A DNA stretch of 64,000 nucleotides from Aquipuribacter nitratireducens (GTDB taxonomy: Bacteria; Actinomycetota; Actinomycetes; Actinomycetales; JBBAYJ01). How positions within the stretch are numbered: the stretch's first letter is position 1; each line of letters begins with the position of its first letter. Under the pieces are notes generated by a model. The model was not told where the DNA came from, made no database searches, and was given only the letters and a program-made list of their open reading frames with translations. Position numbers and translations under genes: made by a program. Positions 32,744 through 40,665 of this stretch are shown here, piece by piece. The stretch covers positions 124,001 through 188,000 of the forward strand of contig NZ_JBBEOG010000007.1 in the NCBI RefSeq assembly GCF_037860835.1, written 5' to 3'.

Positions 32744-33556
32744 GTGTCGAGGAGCAGCACCAAGGCCCGCCGCAAGGCAGAGCGTTCCGCGAAGGCGGCC
32801 GAGACGGCCACGCAGAAGGCGGCTGCGCGCGTCGGCGCGGTGGCGGGTGCTGCCGAGGCCGCCGCCCGCCCCAAGGTCGACGCCGCGGTGGCGTGGGCCA
32901 CCCCGCACGTGCACCACGCGAAGGACTGGGCCGAGCCCCACGTCCACACCGCGCGCGACTGGGCCGAGCCGCGACTGCGCCAGGCCGCCGACGCGACCGT
33001 CACGTACGCCGCCCCGAAGGTCGAGGCCGCTGCCGACCGCATCGCCCCCGCCGTCGACCACGCCCGCGACAAGGTCGTCGACGAGTGGCTGCCGAAGGTC
33101 GTCGAGGGCGTCGGCGCGGCGGCCGCCGCCGCGGCCGCGGCGAAGGCGGCCGCCGGCGAGCGTGGCTCGGGTGCTGTCGACGTGCTGCGCGGCAAGGCCG
33201 TCGTGAAGCCGGCGAAGAAGCGGCACCGCGCCCGCACCGTCTGGGTCGTGCTCGGTGTCCTCGGGGCCCTCGGCGCGGCAATCGCCGTGCTCATGCGCCG
33301 CCAGGACGACGCGAGCGACCCGTGGGCGCAGCCGTACCCGACGTACCCGCCGGCCCCCGTGCCGCCGAGCCCGACCCCCGCGAGCGCGCCCGCGGCGCCC
33401 GCGACCGAGGACAGCCCCAGCGGCGACGACGAGGACGACGAGCAGCGTCCCGAGACGGACATCGCGGACATCGCGCCCGGCGAGCACACCGTGACCGACG
33501 ACGGCGGGGAGTCCGACACCGGCTCCGACCAGGCGAAGGACGGCGACAAGGGCTGA
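32744..33556 (+). CDS. Hypothetical protein with helical repeats and one membrane segment
   Basis: 270 residues. The first ~30 residues are Lys/Arg/Ala-rich. Residues about 50-110 carry irregular repeats ATPHVHHAKDWAEPHVHTA and RDWAEPRLRQAAD, likely amphipathic helices with clustered histidines. An Ala-rich run leads to a basic stretch (KPAKKRHRAR), a membrane helix (TVWVVLGVLGALGAAIAVLM) and a Pro-rich then acidic tail. The GTG at 32744 follows GAGGAGGA. Similar apolipoprotein-like helical proteins of unknown role occur in actinobacteria. Confidence 0.75.
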   Translation: MSRSSTKARRKAERSAKAAETATQKAAARVGAVAGAAEAAARPKVDAAVAWATPHVHHAKDWAEPHVHTARDWAEPRLRQAADATVTYAAPKVEAAADRIAPAVDHARDKVVDEWLPKVVEGVGAAAAAAAAAKAAAGERGSGAVDVLRGKAVVKPAKKRHRARTVWVVLGVLGALGAAIAVLMRRQDDASDPWAQPYPTYPPAPVPPSPTPASAPAAPATEDSPSGDDEDDEQRPETDIADIAPGEHTVTDDGGESDTGSDQAKDGDKG

Positions 33557-33569
33557 GACGTGCCGTAGC

Positions 33570-33941
33570 GTGCGGCTCGTGCCTGCAGAGCCGCCGGCCG
33601 GGACCCACCGGGTCTCCCGCGTCCCGCGCCCGGACTTCGCGCGCGCCGCACGCCTCGGCACGTTCCTCAGCGCGTCCGGCTGGCTCGTCGTCGTCGTCGG
33701 CGTGGTCGTCGGCCTCGTCGCCGCCACCCGGGGCGAGGGGTTCGCGCTGCCGCTGTTCCTCGTCTGCACGTTCGGGGCGGTGGTCGCCGGGACGCTCGTC
33801 GTCGGCGTCGGTCGGGGCCTCGAGATCGTCGCGTTCGTCGGGGACCGGCTCGACGGCACCGGCCGGGACCAGCCGACCGGCGGGACCCCGACGCGGACCG
33901 TACGCCTGCCCGGCACCCGTCAGGCCGTGCCCGGCCCGTGA
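33570..33941 (+). CDS. Hypothetical two-helix membrane protein
   Basis: About 123 residues. A basic N-terminus precedes two membrane segments (GWLVVVVGVVVGLVAA and LPLFLVCTFGAVVAGTLVVGV) and a polar tail. It starts 13 bases after the preceding gene and ends 21 bases before the next, so the three plus-strand genes 32744-34373 may be one operon. Two GTG codons (33570, 33579) are possible starts, neither with a clear ribosome site. No family recognised. Confidence 0.6.
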   Translation: MRLVPAEPPAGTHRVSRVPRPDFARAARLGTFLSASGWLVVVVGVVVGLVAATRGEGFALPLFLVCTFGAVVAGTLVVGVGRGLEIVAFVGDRLDGTGRDQPTGGTPTRTVRLPGTRQAVPGP

Positions 33942-33962
33942 AGGCGTGGGAAGGTCCCTGTG

Positions 33963-34373
33963 ATGGCGGAGGACTGGTCGCAGGAGCGCGCCCGCATCGT
34001 CGCGGCGCAGGCCGAGGCCGCCCAGCGGGCCGCCGCGAAGGAGTCCGCGGCCGCGCAGGCGCTCATCGACCGCTTCGTCGCCGAGGCGCGGGAGCGGGGC
34101 GTGGCGCCGGAGCCGCTCGTCGCCCACGGCCCGGGCGGGCGGGGGCGGTACCGGACCGGGCTGACCGGCTGGGTGCTCACCCGGGACGGCACGGTGGCCG
34201 TCGACACCGAGGGGCGCTACTACCTCCTGCGGGCCATCGGTGGGGTGCGGGAGCGGCTCACCGGCACGCGGCTCGAGCCCACGGACCCGCCGCTGGTCGT
34301 CGGCAAGGGCGCGCGGGACGGGGAGTCGATGGACCTCGACCGGCTGCTCGAACGCCGCCTCGATGCCGGCTGA
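33963..34373 (+). CDS. Conserved hypothetical cytoplasmic protein
   Basis: 136 residues. The first ~45 form an Ala/Glu/Gln-rich helix (QERARIVAAQAEAAQRAAAK), followed by a compact part with TGLTGWVLTRDGTVAVDTEGRYYLL and a C-terminal DLDRLLERRL. The ATG at 33963 has GGAAGG 8 bases upstream. Similar proteins with a WxLxxxGxVAVxxxGxYY core occur in actinobacteria, but none has a known role to my knowledge. Confidence 0.72.
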   Translation: MAEDWSQERARIVAAQAEAAQRAAAKESAAAQALIDRFVAEARERGVAPEPLVAHGPGGRGRYRTGLTGWVLTRDGTVAVDTEGRYYLLRAIGGVRERLTGTRLEPTDPPLVVGKGARDGESMDLDRLLERRLDAG

Positions 34374-34390
34374 GCCGTCGCCCGACCAGG

Positions 34391-34687
34391 TCAGGCGCGG
34401 CCGAGCCGCTCGCTGAGGTGGACCGTCACCTGGTCCCCGGTCGTCTTCCCGATCGCCCGTCGCGTCGCTGCCGTGACCGCCAGCTTGTGCGTGCCGTCGC
34501 CGAGCGCCATGAAGGCGCCCTCGAAGGGGTGGCCGTCGACGGTGCCGCGCACCTTCACGAGCCCCCGCGTGCCGAAGTACTCAGCGGTCCAGTCGGTGCA
34601 GACGTACGACCACCCACCTGGGGCGGAGCTCGTCTCGAGGACCGCGGTGAACGTCCGGTCGAGCGGCGAGGAGGTCGTGGTCGTCAT
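34391..34687 (-). CDS. DUF1905-family protein
   Basis: 98 residues matching DUF1905: a short beta-rich domain beginning [19 protein letters not shown], with [26 protein letters not shown] and [19 protein letters not shown]. The fold is a small barrel of unknown function, often near YdeI-like proteins. I chose ATG 34687, where the family core begins soon after; an in-frame ATG at 34720 adds 11 residues. It is convergent with the gene ending at 34373. Confidence 0.75.
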   Translation of the reverse strand: MTTTTSSPLDRTFTAVLETSSAPGGWSYVCTDWTAEYFGTRGLVKVRGTVDGHPFEGAFMALGDGTHKLAVTAATRRAIGKTTGDQVTVHLSERLGRA

Positions 34688-34821
34688 GTCGTGGAGACCG
34701 TGTCGGCGCCCCGGACTCATCGGTCGCGAGGCCCTCCGGGTCTCGGATTTCTGCCTCTGACAGACCGTTCTTGCAGGTCAGGGGGTGGACGCGTGTTTCG
34801 ACGCGAAGATAAAGAAATGGT

Positions 34822-34827
34822 TACGAT
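34822..34827 (+). promoter_or_regulatory. Possible -10 element of the SH3-domain gene
   Basis: TACGAT lies 40 bases before the GTG at 34867 within an unusually AT-rich stretch (34807-34826) preceded by a small hairpin CGCGT-GTTTCG-ACGCG at 34790-34805. No good -35 is seen at 17 bases. This is the only AT-rich block in the gap, so the promoter is probably here; assignment is weak. Confidence 0.3.
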
Positions 34828-34866
34828 GCCGCGTTCCCTTGCCGTCCCACCCCTGGAAGTGCACCC

Positions 34867-35922
34867 GTGCCCCGAGGCCGACACAGCAATGCGCCTGCCC
34901 CGCTGCTCCTCGCACGACAGCTGGCCCTCACGTCCCTCCGCCGCGTCACCGGCGTCACCGGTGCGGTCGCCGCGCGACTGCCGCGCTCGGCGTCCCGTCC
35001 CGCCGTCGGTGTGGCCGTGGCCGGGACGATGCTCGGCGGGTACCTGCTCGTCGCGCTGCCCTTCGAGGGGACGCCCGAGGTCGAGGCCGCACCGGTCCCC
35101 TCGGTGAGCGCCTCCGCGGACGCCGTCCGCGTCGAGGCATCGCTCGCCCTGCAGGGCCGGGACGAGGCACAGGCGAGCCGCGGTGAGCCCCGCGCCCCGC
35201 TGAGCGCCTCGCCGGCGCCGTCCGCGACGCCGTCTGCGTCGCCGACCCCCTCCCCGACGCCCACGCCCACGCCGACCCCCGAGCCGCCTCCTCCGCCGCC
35301 GGCGGTCGTCGGGCAGAAGTGGGCGACGACGGACGTCAACGTCCGCTCGGGTCCCGGCACCGGCCACGACCGCATCGGCTACCTCGGGGCGCTCGACGCG
35401 GTCGACGTGTCCGGTGAGACGAGCGGCGACTGGACCCAGGTCGTCCTCGACGGCGCCGCCGGCTGGGTCAACAGCGCGTACCTCGCCGACAGCAAGCCCG
35501 AGCCCGAGCCGGAGCCCGAGCCGGAGCCCGCGGCGCAGGAGGCGGCCGCGCCGGCCGTATCCGACGCCTCCTGCTCGATCAGCTCGAGCATCGAGAGCAG
35601 CCTCACCGCGAACGCCCGAGCCGTGTACCGGGCCGTCTGCGCGGCCTACGGCGGGTCCGTCTCGTCGTTCGGCGGGTACCGCCCTGGTGACGGCGGTGAC
35701 CACGGCAGCGGGCGCGCCGTCGACATCATGGTGTCGGGCTCGCCCGGCTGGGAGATCGCGCGGTTCCTCCAGTCGCGGGCCGGTGAGCTCGGCATCACGT
35801 ACATCATCTACGAGCAGCAGATCTGGATGGCCGGCGACTCCGCCGGTGCGTGGGAGTGGATGGAGGACCGGGGCGGCGCCACGGCGAACCACTACGACCA
35901 CGTGCACGTGAGCGTCCGCTGA
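34867..35922 (+). CDS. Secreted SH3-domain protein with D,D-peptidase-like C-terminal domain
   Basis: 351 residues. A basic N-terminus and hydrophobic segment (PAVGVAVAGTMLGGYLLVAL) suggest export. A Ser/Pro/Thr-rich linker (about 100-145) leads to a bacterial SH3 domain (WATTDVNVRSGPGTGHDRIGYL ... AAGWVNSAYL). An EPEPEP linker follows. The C-terminal ~110 residues have HGSGRAVDIMV and HYDHVHVSV, a His/Asp/His pattern like ARB_07466-type and M15-like wall hydrolases. It probably acts on peptidoglycan. GTG 34867 has GGAAG 7 bases upstream. Confidence 0.85.
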   Translation: MPRGRHSNAPAPLLLARQLALTSLRRVTGVTGAVAARLPRSASRPAVGVAVAGTMLGGYLLVALPFEGTPEVEAAPVPSVSASADAVRVEASLALQGRDEAQASRGEPRAPLSASPAPSATPSASPTPSPTPTPTPTPEPPPPPPAVVGQKWATTDVNVRSGPGTGHDRIGYLGALDAVDVSGETSGDWTQVVLDGAAGWVNSAYLADSKPEPEPEPEPEPAAQEAAAPAVSDASCSISSSIESSLTANARAVYRAVCAAYGGSVSSFGGYRPGDGGDHGSGRAVDIMVSGSPGWEIARFLQSRAGELGITYIIYEQQIWMAGDSAGAWEWMEDRGGATANHYDHVHVSVR

Positions 35923-35955
35923 CGCAGGAGCCGCCAGCGGGCTGCGGCACGTCGC

Positions 35956-36657
35956 TCAGCGGTTGAGGACCTCGACGCTCACCTCGCGGATCACCTGCTC
36001 CGGTTCCTCCGTCACGTAGGAGGCCCCCCGCACGACGAGCCGCTCCCCGTCCGGCGTGACGACCGTCCCCGTCGCGCTGTTCCGCGACTCCGACAGCCGG
36101 ATCGGACCGTCCGCGCCCTCGACCCAGCGGACCGACAGCCGTTCGTGCAGCATCCCCTTGCCCGTCGCGAGTGGCTCCACCCTGTCGGCGTCGCCGAGCA
36201 CGCCGGGGCACTCCTGGTCGAGGAACTCAAAGACCGTGAGGCCACCACCGTCGTAGAGCGTGAGCGGAAGCCGCTCGTCCACGCCGTAGTCCTCGCTGGA
36301 GCCCGGCTCCGGCGGGGCGCCGGTGGTGCGGAGCCGGACTTCGACGTCGGCGAAGTTGTCGAACGCGCAGACGTCCTCGACGGTGCCGCCGGCCCACGCC
36401 ACGCCGCCGCGGGCCACCGACGTCGCGCGCCTGGGCGAGAACGTCGTCCGGTTCTACGACAACGTCATCGTGCCGAGCGTGGGCGGTGCCGACCAGGACC
36501 TCATCCTCTTTGCCGGCAGCGCGGCTCCCAGCGAGAGCGCCACCACCGCCGCCGCGAGCGTCGCCGCGACCGCGTGCCGTGCTGGTGGTCCGCTCCTCCG
36601 CGCGTCCCCCGTCGCGGCCGTGCTCCCTCGGGTCGCACCCGGTCCCGTCGCGTCCAT
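35956..36657 (-). pseudogene. Secreted hypothetical protein gene interrupted by one in-frame TAG
   Basis: One reading frame runs from an ATG at 36657 (AGGTGG 5 bases upstream) to 35956, broken only by TAG at 36456-36454. The first part has an export-like segment (VAATLAAAVVALSLGAAL) after a basic stretch. Past the stop it reads NRTTFSPRRATSVARGG, then DVCAFDNFADVEVRL and TVFEFLDQECPGVLGD. Codons on both sides of the stop end almost only in G or C, the genome's coding habit, so it looks like one gene of ~233 codons with a point nonsense change (TAC or TCG to TAG would suffice). The alternative is a separate GTG-started gene at 36417. No family recognised. Confidence 0.65.
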
Positions 36658-36780
36658 CCCGTCCACCTCACCTCTCGTTCGGTGACGCCCGACGGTAGGT
36701 GGGTCGACCCGTCGGTCGTGGCGGTGCGACACCGGTTGAGTAGGCGGCGGCGGGCACGTGAGTAGCGCCGCTGGCCTGGG

Positions 36781-36853
36781 TGGAGGCGAGGGGACTCGAA
36801 CCCCTAACCCCCTGCTTGCAAAGCAGGTGCGCTACCAATTGCGCCACGCCCCC
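36781..36853 (-). tRNA. tRNA-Ala (anticodon TGC)
   Basis: 73 bases with acceptor stem GGGGGCG/CGCCTCC, including the G3-U70 pair that alanyl-tRNA synthetase requires, and discriminator A. The D-arm is GCGCAATTGGTAGCGC, the anticodon arm CTGCTTTGCAAGCAG (TGC) and the T-loop GTTCGAG. CCA is not encoded. It follows the DLW-39 gene on the same strand. Confidence 0.97.
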
Positions 36854-36886
36854 GGAGTGTGACGGGCCGGGACCCGGTGGTGCTGC

Positions 36887-37003
36887 TCAGACCGGGTCGG
36901 TGGCCTCCGCCCACAGCTCGGCCTCGTGCTTGCGGTCCGTCCACCTCCGCCAGGCGGCGAAGGCCGCGACGGCGGCGAGCGCCATGACGAGCACTCGCTT
37001 CAC
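36887..37003 (-). CDS. DLW-39 family small protein
   Basis: 38 residues: one hydrophobic N-terminal helix (VLVMALAAVAAFAAW) followed by RRWTDRKHEAELWAEATD. The C-terminal DLW-like motif (here ELWAEATD) marks the actinobacterial DLW-39 family, normally encoded next to tRNA-Ala downstream of gyrA. The GTG at 37003 has GAGGAG 5 bases upstream. Function unknown. Confidence 0.87.
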   Translation of the reverse strand: MKRVLVMALAAVAAFAAWRRWTDRKHEAELWAEATDPV

Positions 37004-37062
37004 GGCTGCTCCTCGGGGGTCGTCGGTGGTCGGTCCGTGCTCGCCAACTGTAGAGCACGGCG

Positions 37063-37746
37063 TCAGGTCGACCGCCGGTCGTTGGCCCCCGGTCCCGTCG
37101 CGGGCCCGGGTCCGACCCGGAGCGAGGCGACGACCTCGTCGAGGGCGGCGACGGCGTCCGCGTACGGCACCTGGCCCGGTAGGTCGACGACGTCGGCGAC
37201 GAGGGACCGGGGACGCTCCCCGTCGGGGACGTCGACGTACCACGCCGTCCGCTCCGTCCCCGGCGAGTAGTAGCCGGCGTCGCCGGCCACCGCCTCGACC
37301 CGCACCGCCGGCAGCCCGTCGACCGTCGTCTCGGTCCGGTCGGTGTGGCTGTCCCGTTCCTCGGCGACCCGCTCGAAGGCCACCGGGTCGACGTCGACGG
37401 AGATGGCACCCGGGCGCACGTCCGTGCCCTCCGGCACCTCGATCGGGCCCGTCGCGAGGTAGGAGCACGGTGGTGCCACCGAGCCGTCGTTCGTCTGCCA
37501 CCCGTCCGGCACCCGGTAGCTGAAGCCCTCCGGGCTCGTGCACCGCTCAGCGGCCTCCGCCGACGGACCCGACGGCTTGGTCGACGTCGCGGACGAGGAG
37601 CCGGACGTCGGCGCAGCCGTGGGTACGACGGCCGCTCGGGACGACTGGTCTGCGGTCGGTGCGGCGACGTCGGTGCCGGACGAGTCGGCGCACGCAGCGA
37701 GCACAGCCGCGGCGGCCAGCGACGTCCCGACGACTGCTCCCTTCAC
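37063..37746 (-). CDS. Lipoprotein of unknown function
   Basis: 227 residues. The signal peptide ends at LAAC (cysteine 19), followed by a Ser/Thr/Ala/Pro linker to about residue 65. The globular part has FSYRVPDGWQTNDGSVAPPC and YADAVAALDEVVASLRVG, resembling PsbP/LpqN-like lipoproteins that begin with a (V)PxGW motif. The GTG at 37746 overlaps the stop of a 50-codon ORF as GTGA, suggesting co-translation. Confidence 0.8.
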   Translation of the reverse strand: MKGAVVGTSLAAAAVLAACADSSGTDVAAPTADQSSRAAVVPTAAPTSGSSSATSTKPSGPSAEAAERCTSPEGFSYRVPDGWQTNDGSVAPPCSYLATGPIEVPEGTDVRPGAISVDVDPVAFERVAEERDSHTDRTETTVDGLPAVRVEAVAGDAGYYSPGTERTAWYVDVPDGERPRSLVADVVDLPGQVPYADAVAALDEVVASLRVGPGPATGPGANDRRST

Positions 37747-37895
37747 CCGTCACCCGTACCCGACCCGGCGTGACCGGATTCGTCCTCCGCGACGAGGAGT
37801 CGCGGGAGGTCGACGTCGACCGCCTCCAGGACCACCGTCCACCCGCCACCGGCCCCGTGCCCGCCGAGCTGCTCGAGCTCGACGGGGTCGAGCAT
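37743..37895 (-). CDS. Small hypothetical protein, coupled to the lipoprotein gene
   Basis: 50 residues, MLDPVELEQLGGHGAGGGWT at the start and DVDLPRLLVAEDESG later. Nearly every codon ends in G or C, and its stop overlaps the lipoprotein start as GTGA, the junction typical of real genes in this window. No ribosome site is evident before the ATG at 37895. It may be a real small protein or the end of a decayed gene. No family recognised. Confidence 0.5.
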   Translation of the reverse strand: MLDPVELEQLGGHGAGGGWTVVLEAVDVDLPRLLVAEDESGHAGSGTGDG

Positions 37896-37901
37896 CGCGA
37901 T

Positions 37902-38060
37902 TCAGCGATACGTCCGGTGCAGGGGGTCGTCGTAGCAGTGGACCGCCTCGGGGCCGCTGTGCTCGGCGGGGCGGACGGCGACGAGCCCGTCGTCGCGGCG
38001 GACCGGTCGCGGGGCGCGGGGGGTCGTCGAGGTCCACGCTCCGACGGTGCCGCACGTCAC
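37902..38060 (-). CDS. Small hypothetical ORF downstream of the acetyltransferase
   Basis: 52 residues ending RDDGLVAVRPAEHSGPEAVHC then YDDPLHRTYR, with G/C-ending codons over its last 30 positions. It lies 9 bases after the acetyltransferase stop, in the same frame, and 6 bases before the 50-residue ORF. The N-terminal third is basic and less gene-like, so a start further in, or a gene remnant, is possible. Listed so the 320-base stretch 37747-38069 is accounted for. Confidence 0.35.
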   Translation of the reverse strand: MTCGTVGAWTSTTPRAPRPVRRDDGLVAVRPAEHSGPEAVHCYDDPLHRTYR

Positions 38061-38069
38061 GGCGCTGGG

Positions 38070-38684
38070 TCACCCGAGTTCCGTGCCGCCGTTCCGAGTG
38101 GTGGCGGACGGCGGCAGGGAGCGGACCACGCGTGCCGGGTTCCCGACCGCGACGACGTCCGCCGGCAGGTCCTTCGTGACGACGGCGCCCGCGCCGACGA
38201 CCGTGTTCTCCCCGATGGTCACCCCCGGCAGCACGATCGCCCCGCCACCGAGCCACACGTTGTCGCCGATCGTGATGGGCCGCGCCGCCTCCCACTTGTC
38301 GCGACGCAGGTCCGCCTCCAGCGGGTGCGTCGGGGTGAGGAGCTGGACGTTCGGCCCCATCTGAACGTCGTCGCCGATCGTGATGGCGGCGACGTCGAGC
38401 GCGACGAGACCGAAGTTGGCGAAGCAGCGGGCGCCGATCCGGATGTGGCTGCCGTAGTCGACGCGGAAAGGCGGCCGGATCTCCGTCCCCTCACCGATCG
38501 CCCCGAGGAGCTGCTCGAGCAGCTGCCGCCGCAGCGGCTGCTGCCGCACCGTCGTCGCGTTGTACGCCGCCATCAGGTCGAGCGCGGCGGTGCTCGCGGC
38601 AGCGAGCTCGGGGTCGTCGGCGATGTAGAGGTCGCCGGCGAGCATGCGCTCGCGCATCGACCGGGTGTCGGACTCGGACGTCAT
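38070..38684 (-). CDS. Maltose/galactoside-type O-acetyltransferase (hexapeptide repeat)
   Basis: 204 residues. The N-terminal Mac domain has MRERMLAGDLYIADDPEL. The left-handed beta-helix follows: FANFGLVALDVAAITIGDDVQMGPNVQL, TPTHPLEADLR with the catalytic histidine, ITIGDNVWLGGGAIVLPGVTIG and VVGAGAVVTKDLPADVVAVGNPARVV. It acetylates a sugar hydroxyl from acetyl-CoA. Relatives are Maa, LacA and NodL. ATG 38684 is chosen where the family begins; no clear ribosome site. Confidence 0.92.
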   Translation of the reverse strand: MTSESDTRSMRERMLAGDLYIADDPELAAASTAALDLMAAYNATTVRQQPLRRQLLEQLLGAIGEGTEIRPPFRVDYGSHIRIGARCFANFGLVALDVAAITIGDDVQMGPNVQLLTPTHPLEADLRRDKWEAARPITIGDNVWLGGGAIVLPGVTIGENTVVGAGAVVTKDLPADVVAVGNPARVVRSLPPSATTRNGGTELG

Positions 38685-38730
38685 GCGGACGACCGTGCCC
38701 GACACGCGGGACGGTCGCCCGTCGACGGCG

Positions 38731-39228
38731 TCACCCGACGCGCAGCGACACGGCCAGCAGCAGGAGGGCGAGCGTCGCCGCAACGGTCCGCACCCGGTTC
38801 CACCGGTTCCACCGTGGCTCGAACCCCGCCCGCGTCCGGGCGGCGGACGCGGCGTCGAGCCCCGCCACGTCGACGGCCTGCAGCCGGTTGTTCGCCGGCA
38901 CGTTGACCGCGACCGTCGGCAGGTGGACGCCGAGGAGCAGGACGGCGGCCGCCACGCCGAGGAGCAGGGGGTCGGGCCCCCGCCCGGCCAGCAGCCGGGT
39001 ACCGAGCGCGAGCAGCGGGAGGACGGCCGAGCCGGCCCACACGCTGATGAACACCGGCGAGCCCCGCTGGATGACCCCGTCGACGACCTGGAAGGCCCGG
39101 AGGAAGTCGGCGTCGCCGAGTGCCCGCAACCCGGGCATGACGACGACGGCGAAGGCGAGGAGCAGCCCCGCGACGAGCCCGGTGGCCACGACCGCGGCGA
39201 CGGTCGTCGACGTGGCGACGACGTCCAC
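38731..39228 (-). CDS. DUF1772 (anthrone-oxygenase-like) membrane protein
   Basis: 165 residues with four membrane helices. It matches the DUF1772 pattern: helix 1 TGLVAGLLLAFAVVVMPGL, then FLRAFQVVDGVIQRGSPVFI, and PTVAVNVPANNRLQAVD before a polar FEPRWNRWNRVRTV into the last helix. The family includes fungal anthrone oxygenases but most bacterial members lack assigned activity. GTG 39228 starts 3 bases after the preceding gene, so the two are co-transcribed. Confidence 0.83.
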   Translation of the reverse strand: MDVVATSTTVAAVVATGLVAGLLLAFAVVVMPGLRALGDADFLRAFQVVDGVIQRGSPVFISVWAGSAVLPLLALGTRLLAGRGPDPLLLGVAAAVLLLGVHLPTVAVNVPANNRLQAVDVAGLDAASAARTRAGFEPRWNRWNRVRTVAATLALLLLAVSLRVG

Positions 39229-39231
39229 CGC

Positions 39232-39720
39232 TCAGCCCCCGCTCACGGCGCCGGTGCGCGGCCGCCGGGAGGCTGGCGTCGCCGCGGGGAGCGGCGAGCG
39301 CGCGGCGACCGCCGCCAGGACCGAGACGAGCGCGGTCAGGCTGCCGAGACCCCACCGCTCGACGGCGCTCGTGGAGGCGAGGTTCCCGAGCGTGTTGACG
39401 GCCATGAGGACGACGACCGCCCACGTCCCCGTCGTGAGCAGGCGGGTGGGGACACCGGGCGCGCGCACGAGGCCGACCCGGGCGAGCAGCAGCAGGGCGA
39501 GCGCCCCGAGCAGCACCGCGGCGGACCCGCTCGCGGCACGGTAGGGGACCGGCAGGCGCCCGTCGGCCTCCGCCACGCGCCCGCCGTACAGGTGCTCCCC
39601 GACCGGCATCCCGGCGGCCGCCGCGACCTGACCGGCGGCGACCGCGCCGAGGAGGGCGGCGGCGACGGCGGCGGCCACACGACCGCTCGCAGTGCTGGGT
39701 TCTTCGGGTGGGGATGGCAT
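39232..39720 (-). CDS. Hypothetical four-helix membrane protein
   Basis: 162 residues with about four membrane segments (VAAAVAAALLGAVAAGQ, SAAVLLGALALLLLARVGL, TWAVVVLMAVNTLGNLAS, LTALVSVLAAVAA). The ATG at 39720 has a strong AGGAGG 5 bases upstream. It is the first gene of a pair with DUF1772. The layout recalls small DoxX- or DUF4345-like proteins, but I cannot assign a family. Confidence 0.7.
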   Translation of the reverse strand: MPSPPEEPSTASGRVAAAVAAALLGAVAAGQVAAAAGMPVGEHLYGGRVAEADGRLPVPYRAASGSAAVLLGALALLLLARVGLVRAPGVPTRLLTTGTWAVVVLMAVNTLGNLASTSAVERWGLGSLTALVSVLAAVAARSPLPAATPASRRPRTGAVSGG

Positions 39721-39823
39721 GTGCTCCTCCTTCGTCTGGTGGTGCATGTCGTCTGGTGGCGACGCTAGGCACCGCGGTGGGGGCGGGTTGTGCCCCACGA
39801 CGCCGCGCGGGTGGCGGGTCGGG

Positions 39824-40534
39824 TCAACGCCGGCGGGGCCCGCGGAGCAGACCGATGCCGGCCCACACGAACCACACGACGAAGCCGAGTCCGAAGGCGG
39901 ACGCCGCGACACCGGCGGCAGCGGGCACCACGGTCCACAGGCCCGCGACCCCGACGGCGACGCCGAGGCCCGCGAGCCCGAGGGAGAAGGCGCGGGTGCG
40001 GAGGGCGGCGACGCTCACGAGCAGCACCCACACGGCGCCGACGACCTCGATGCCGCCACCGAGGGCGTCCTGCACGACACCCGTCGACGCCCACACCGTC
40101 GCAGCGGTGGCACGGTCGTCGGCCGCGAGAGCGACGACGGCCTGCTGACCGACGAGGTGGACCATGCCGCTGGCCAGCAGCAGACCCGCCCAGATGTGGC
40201 CGAAGACCTCGGCGGTGCGGGCGAGGGCGGGTGCGCCGCGCAGCCGCCGGCGGACACCGAGCACGAGGCTCACGAGGGCGATGCCGCCGACGAGGTAGAG
40301 CACGAGGTACCAGCCGTACATCACGCCCTGGTTGTCGAGGAGGAACTGCAGCGAGGCCGCCGGGTCGCCCTGGACGTCGAGGAGGCCGCGCGGGGCGAGG
40401 TAGGCGCCCATCACGCCGAAACCGACGAGGTAGGTGGCGGCCTTGACGAGCGCGGCGACGCCGGCGCCTCGCTCGAGGGCGGCCGACGCGTCGGAGGGGG
40501 TGGACGGGGGGCGGGTGACCGTTGTCGTCGTCAT
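39824..40534 (-). CDS. Integral membrane protein, DUF4386-like
   Basis: 236 residues with six or seven membrane helices. A gene-start polar tail (MTTTTVTRPPS) precedes GVAALVKAATYLVGFGVMGAYL and DNQGVMYGWYLVLYLVGGIALVSLVLGVRRRL, which resembles DUF4386. ATG 40534 is divergent from the histidine kinase, 131 bases away, so it may be a target of that two-component system. Function unknown. Confidence 0.68.
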   Translation of the reverse strand: MTTTTVTRPPSTPSDASAALERGAGVAALVKAATYLVGFGVMGAYLAPRGLLDVQGDPAASLQFLLDNQGVMYGWYLVLYLVGGIALVSLVLGVRRRLRGAPALARTAEVFGHIWAGLLLASGMVHLVGQQAVVALAADDRATAATVWASTGVVQDALGGGIEVVGAVWVLLVSVAALRTRAFSLGLAGLGVAVGVAGLWTVVPAAAGVAASAFGLGFVVWFVWAGIGLLRGPRRR

Positions 40535-40665
40535 GGCCACCACGCTCGCGCCGGCGCGTCCATCGGCGCATCGGTCGGGCAGCCGGACCTGCATGGCCGA
40601 AGGTCCACCCCTCGGATGGCCACAGGTCCCATGACGGGGCCGGGCAGGGTCCATACGCTCGGGGC

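Noticed and set aside
34688-34866. Possible cyclic-di-AMP (ydaO-type) riboswitch before the SH3-domain wall protein gene
   Set aside because: Such genes often carry one in actinobacteria, but the gap is short and I could not match the conserved core or stems. Only a small hairpin and a weak -10 are seen.
36323-36685. Plus-strand ORF of 120 codons over the broken secreted-protein gene
   Set aside because: Its third codon positions are less GC-rich than the minus frame, it has no ribosome site, and it overlaps the better-supported gene.
37659-38906. 415-codon plus-strand frame through the lipoprotein-acetyltransferase region
   Set aside because: Antisense to a clear acetyltransferase and lipoprotein. 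No recognisable domain.
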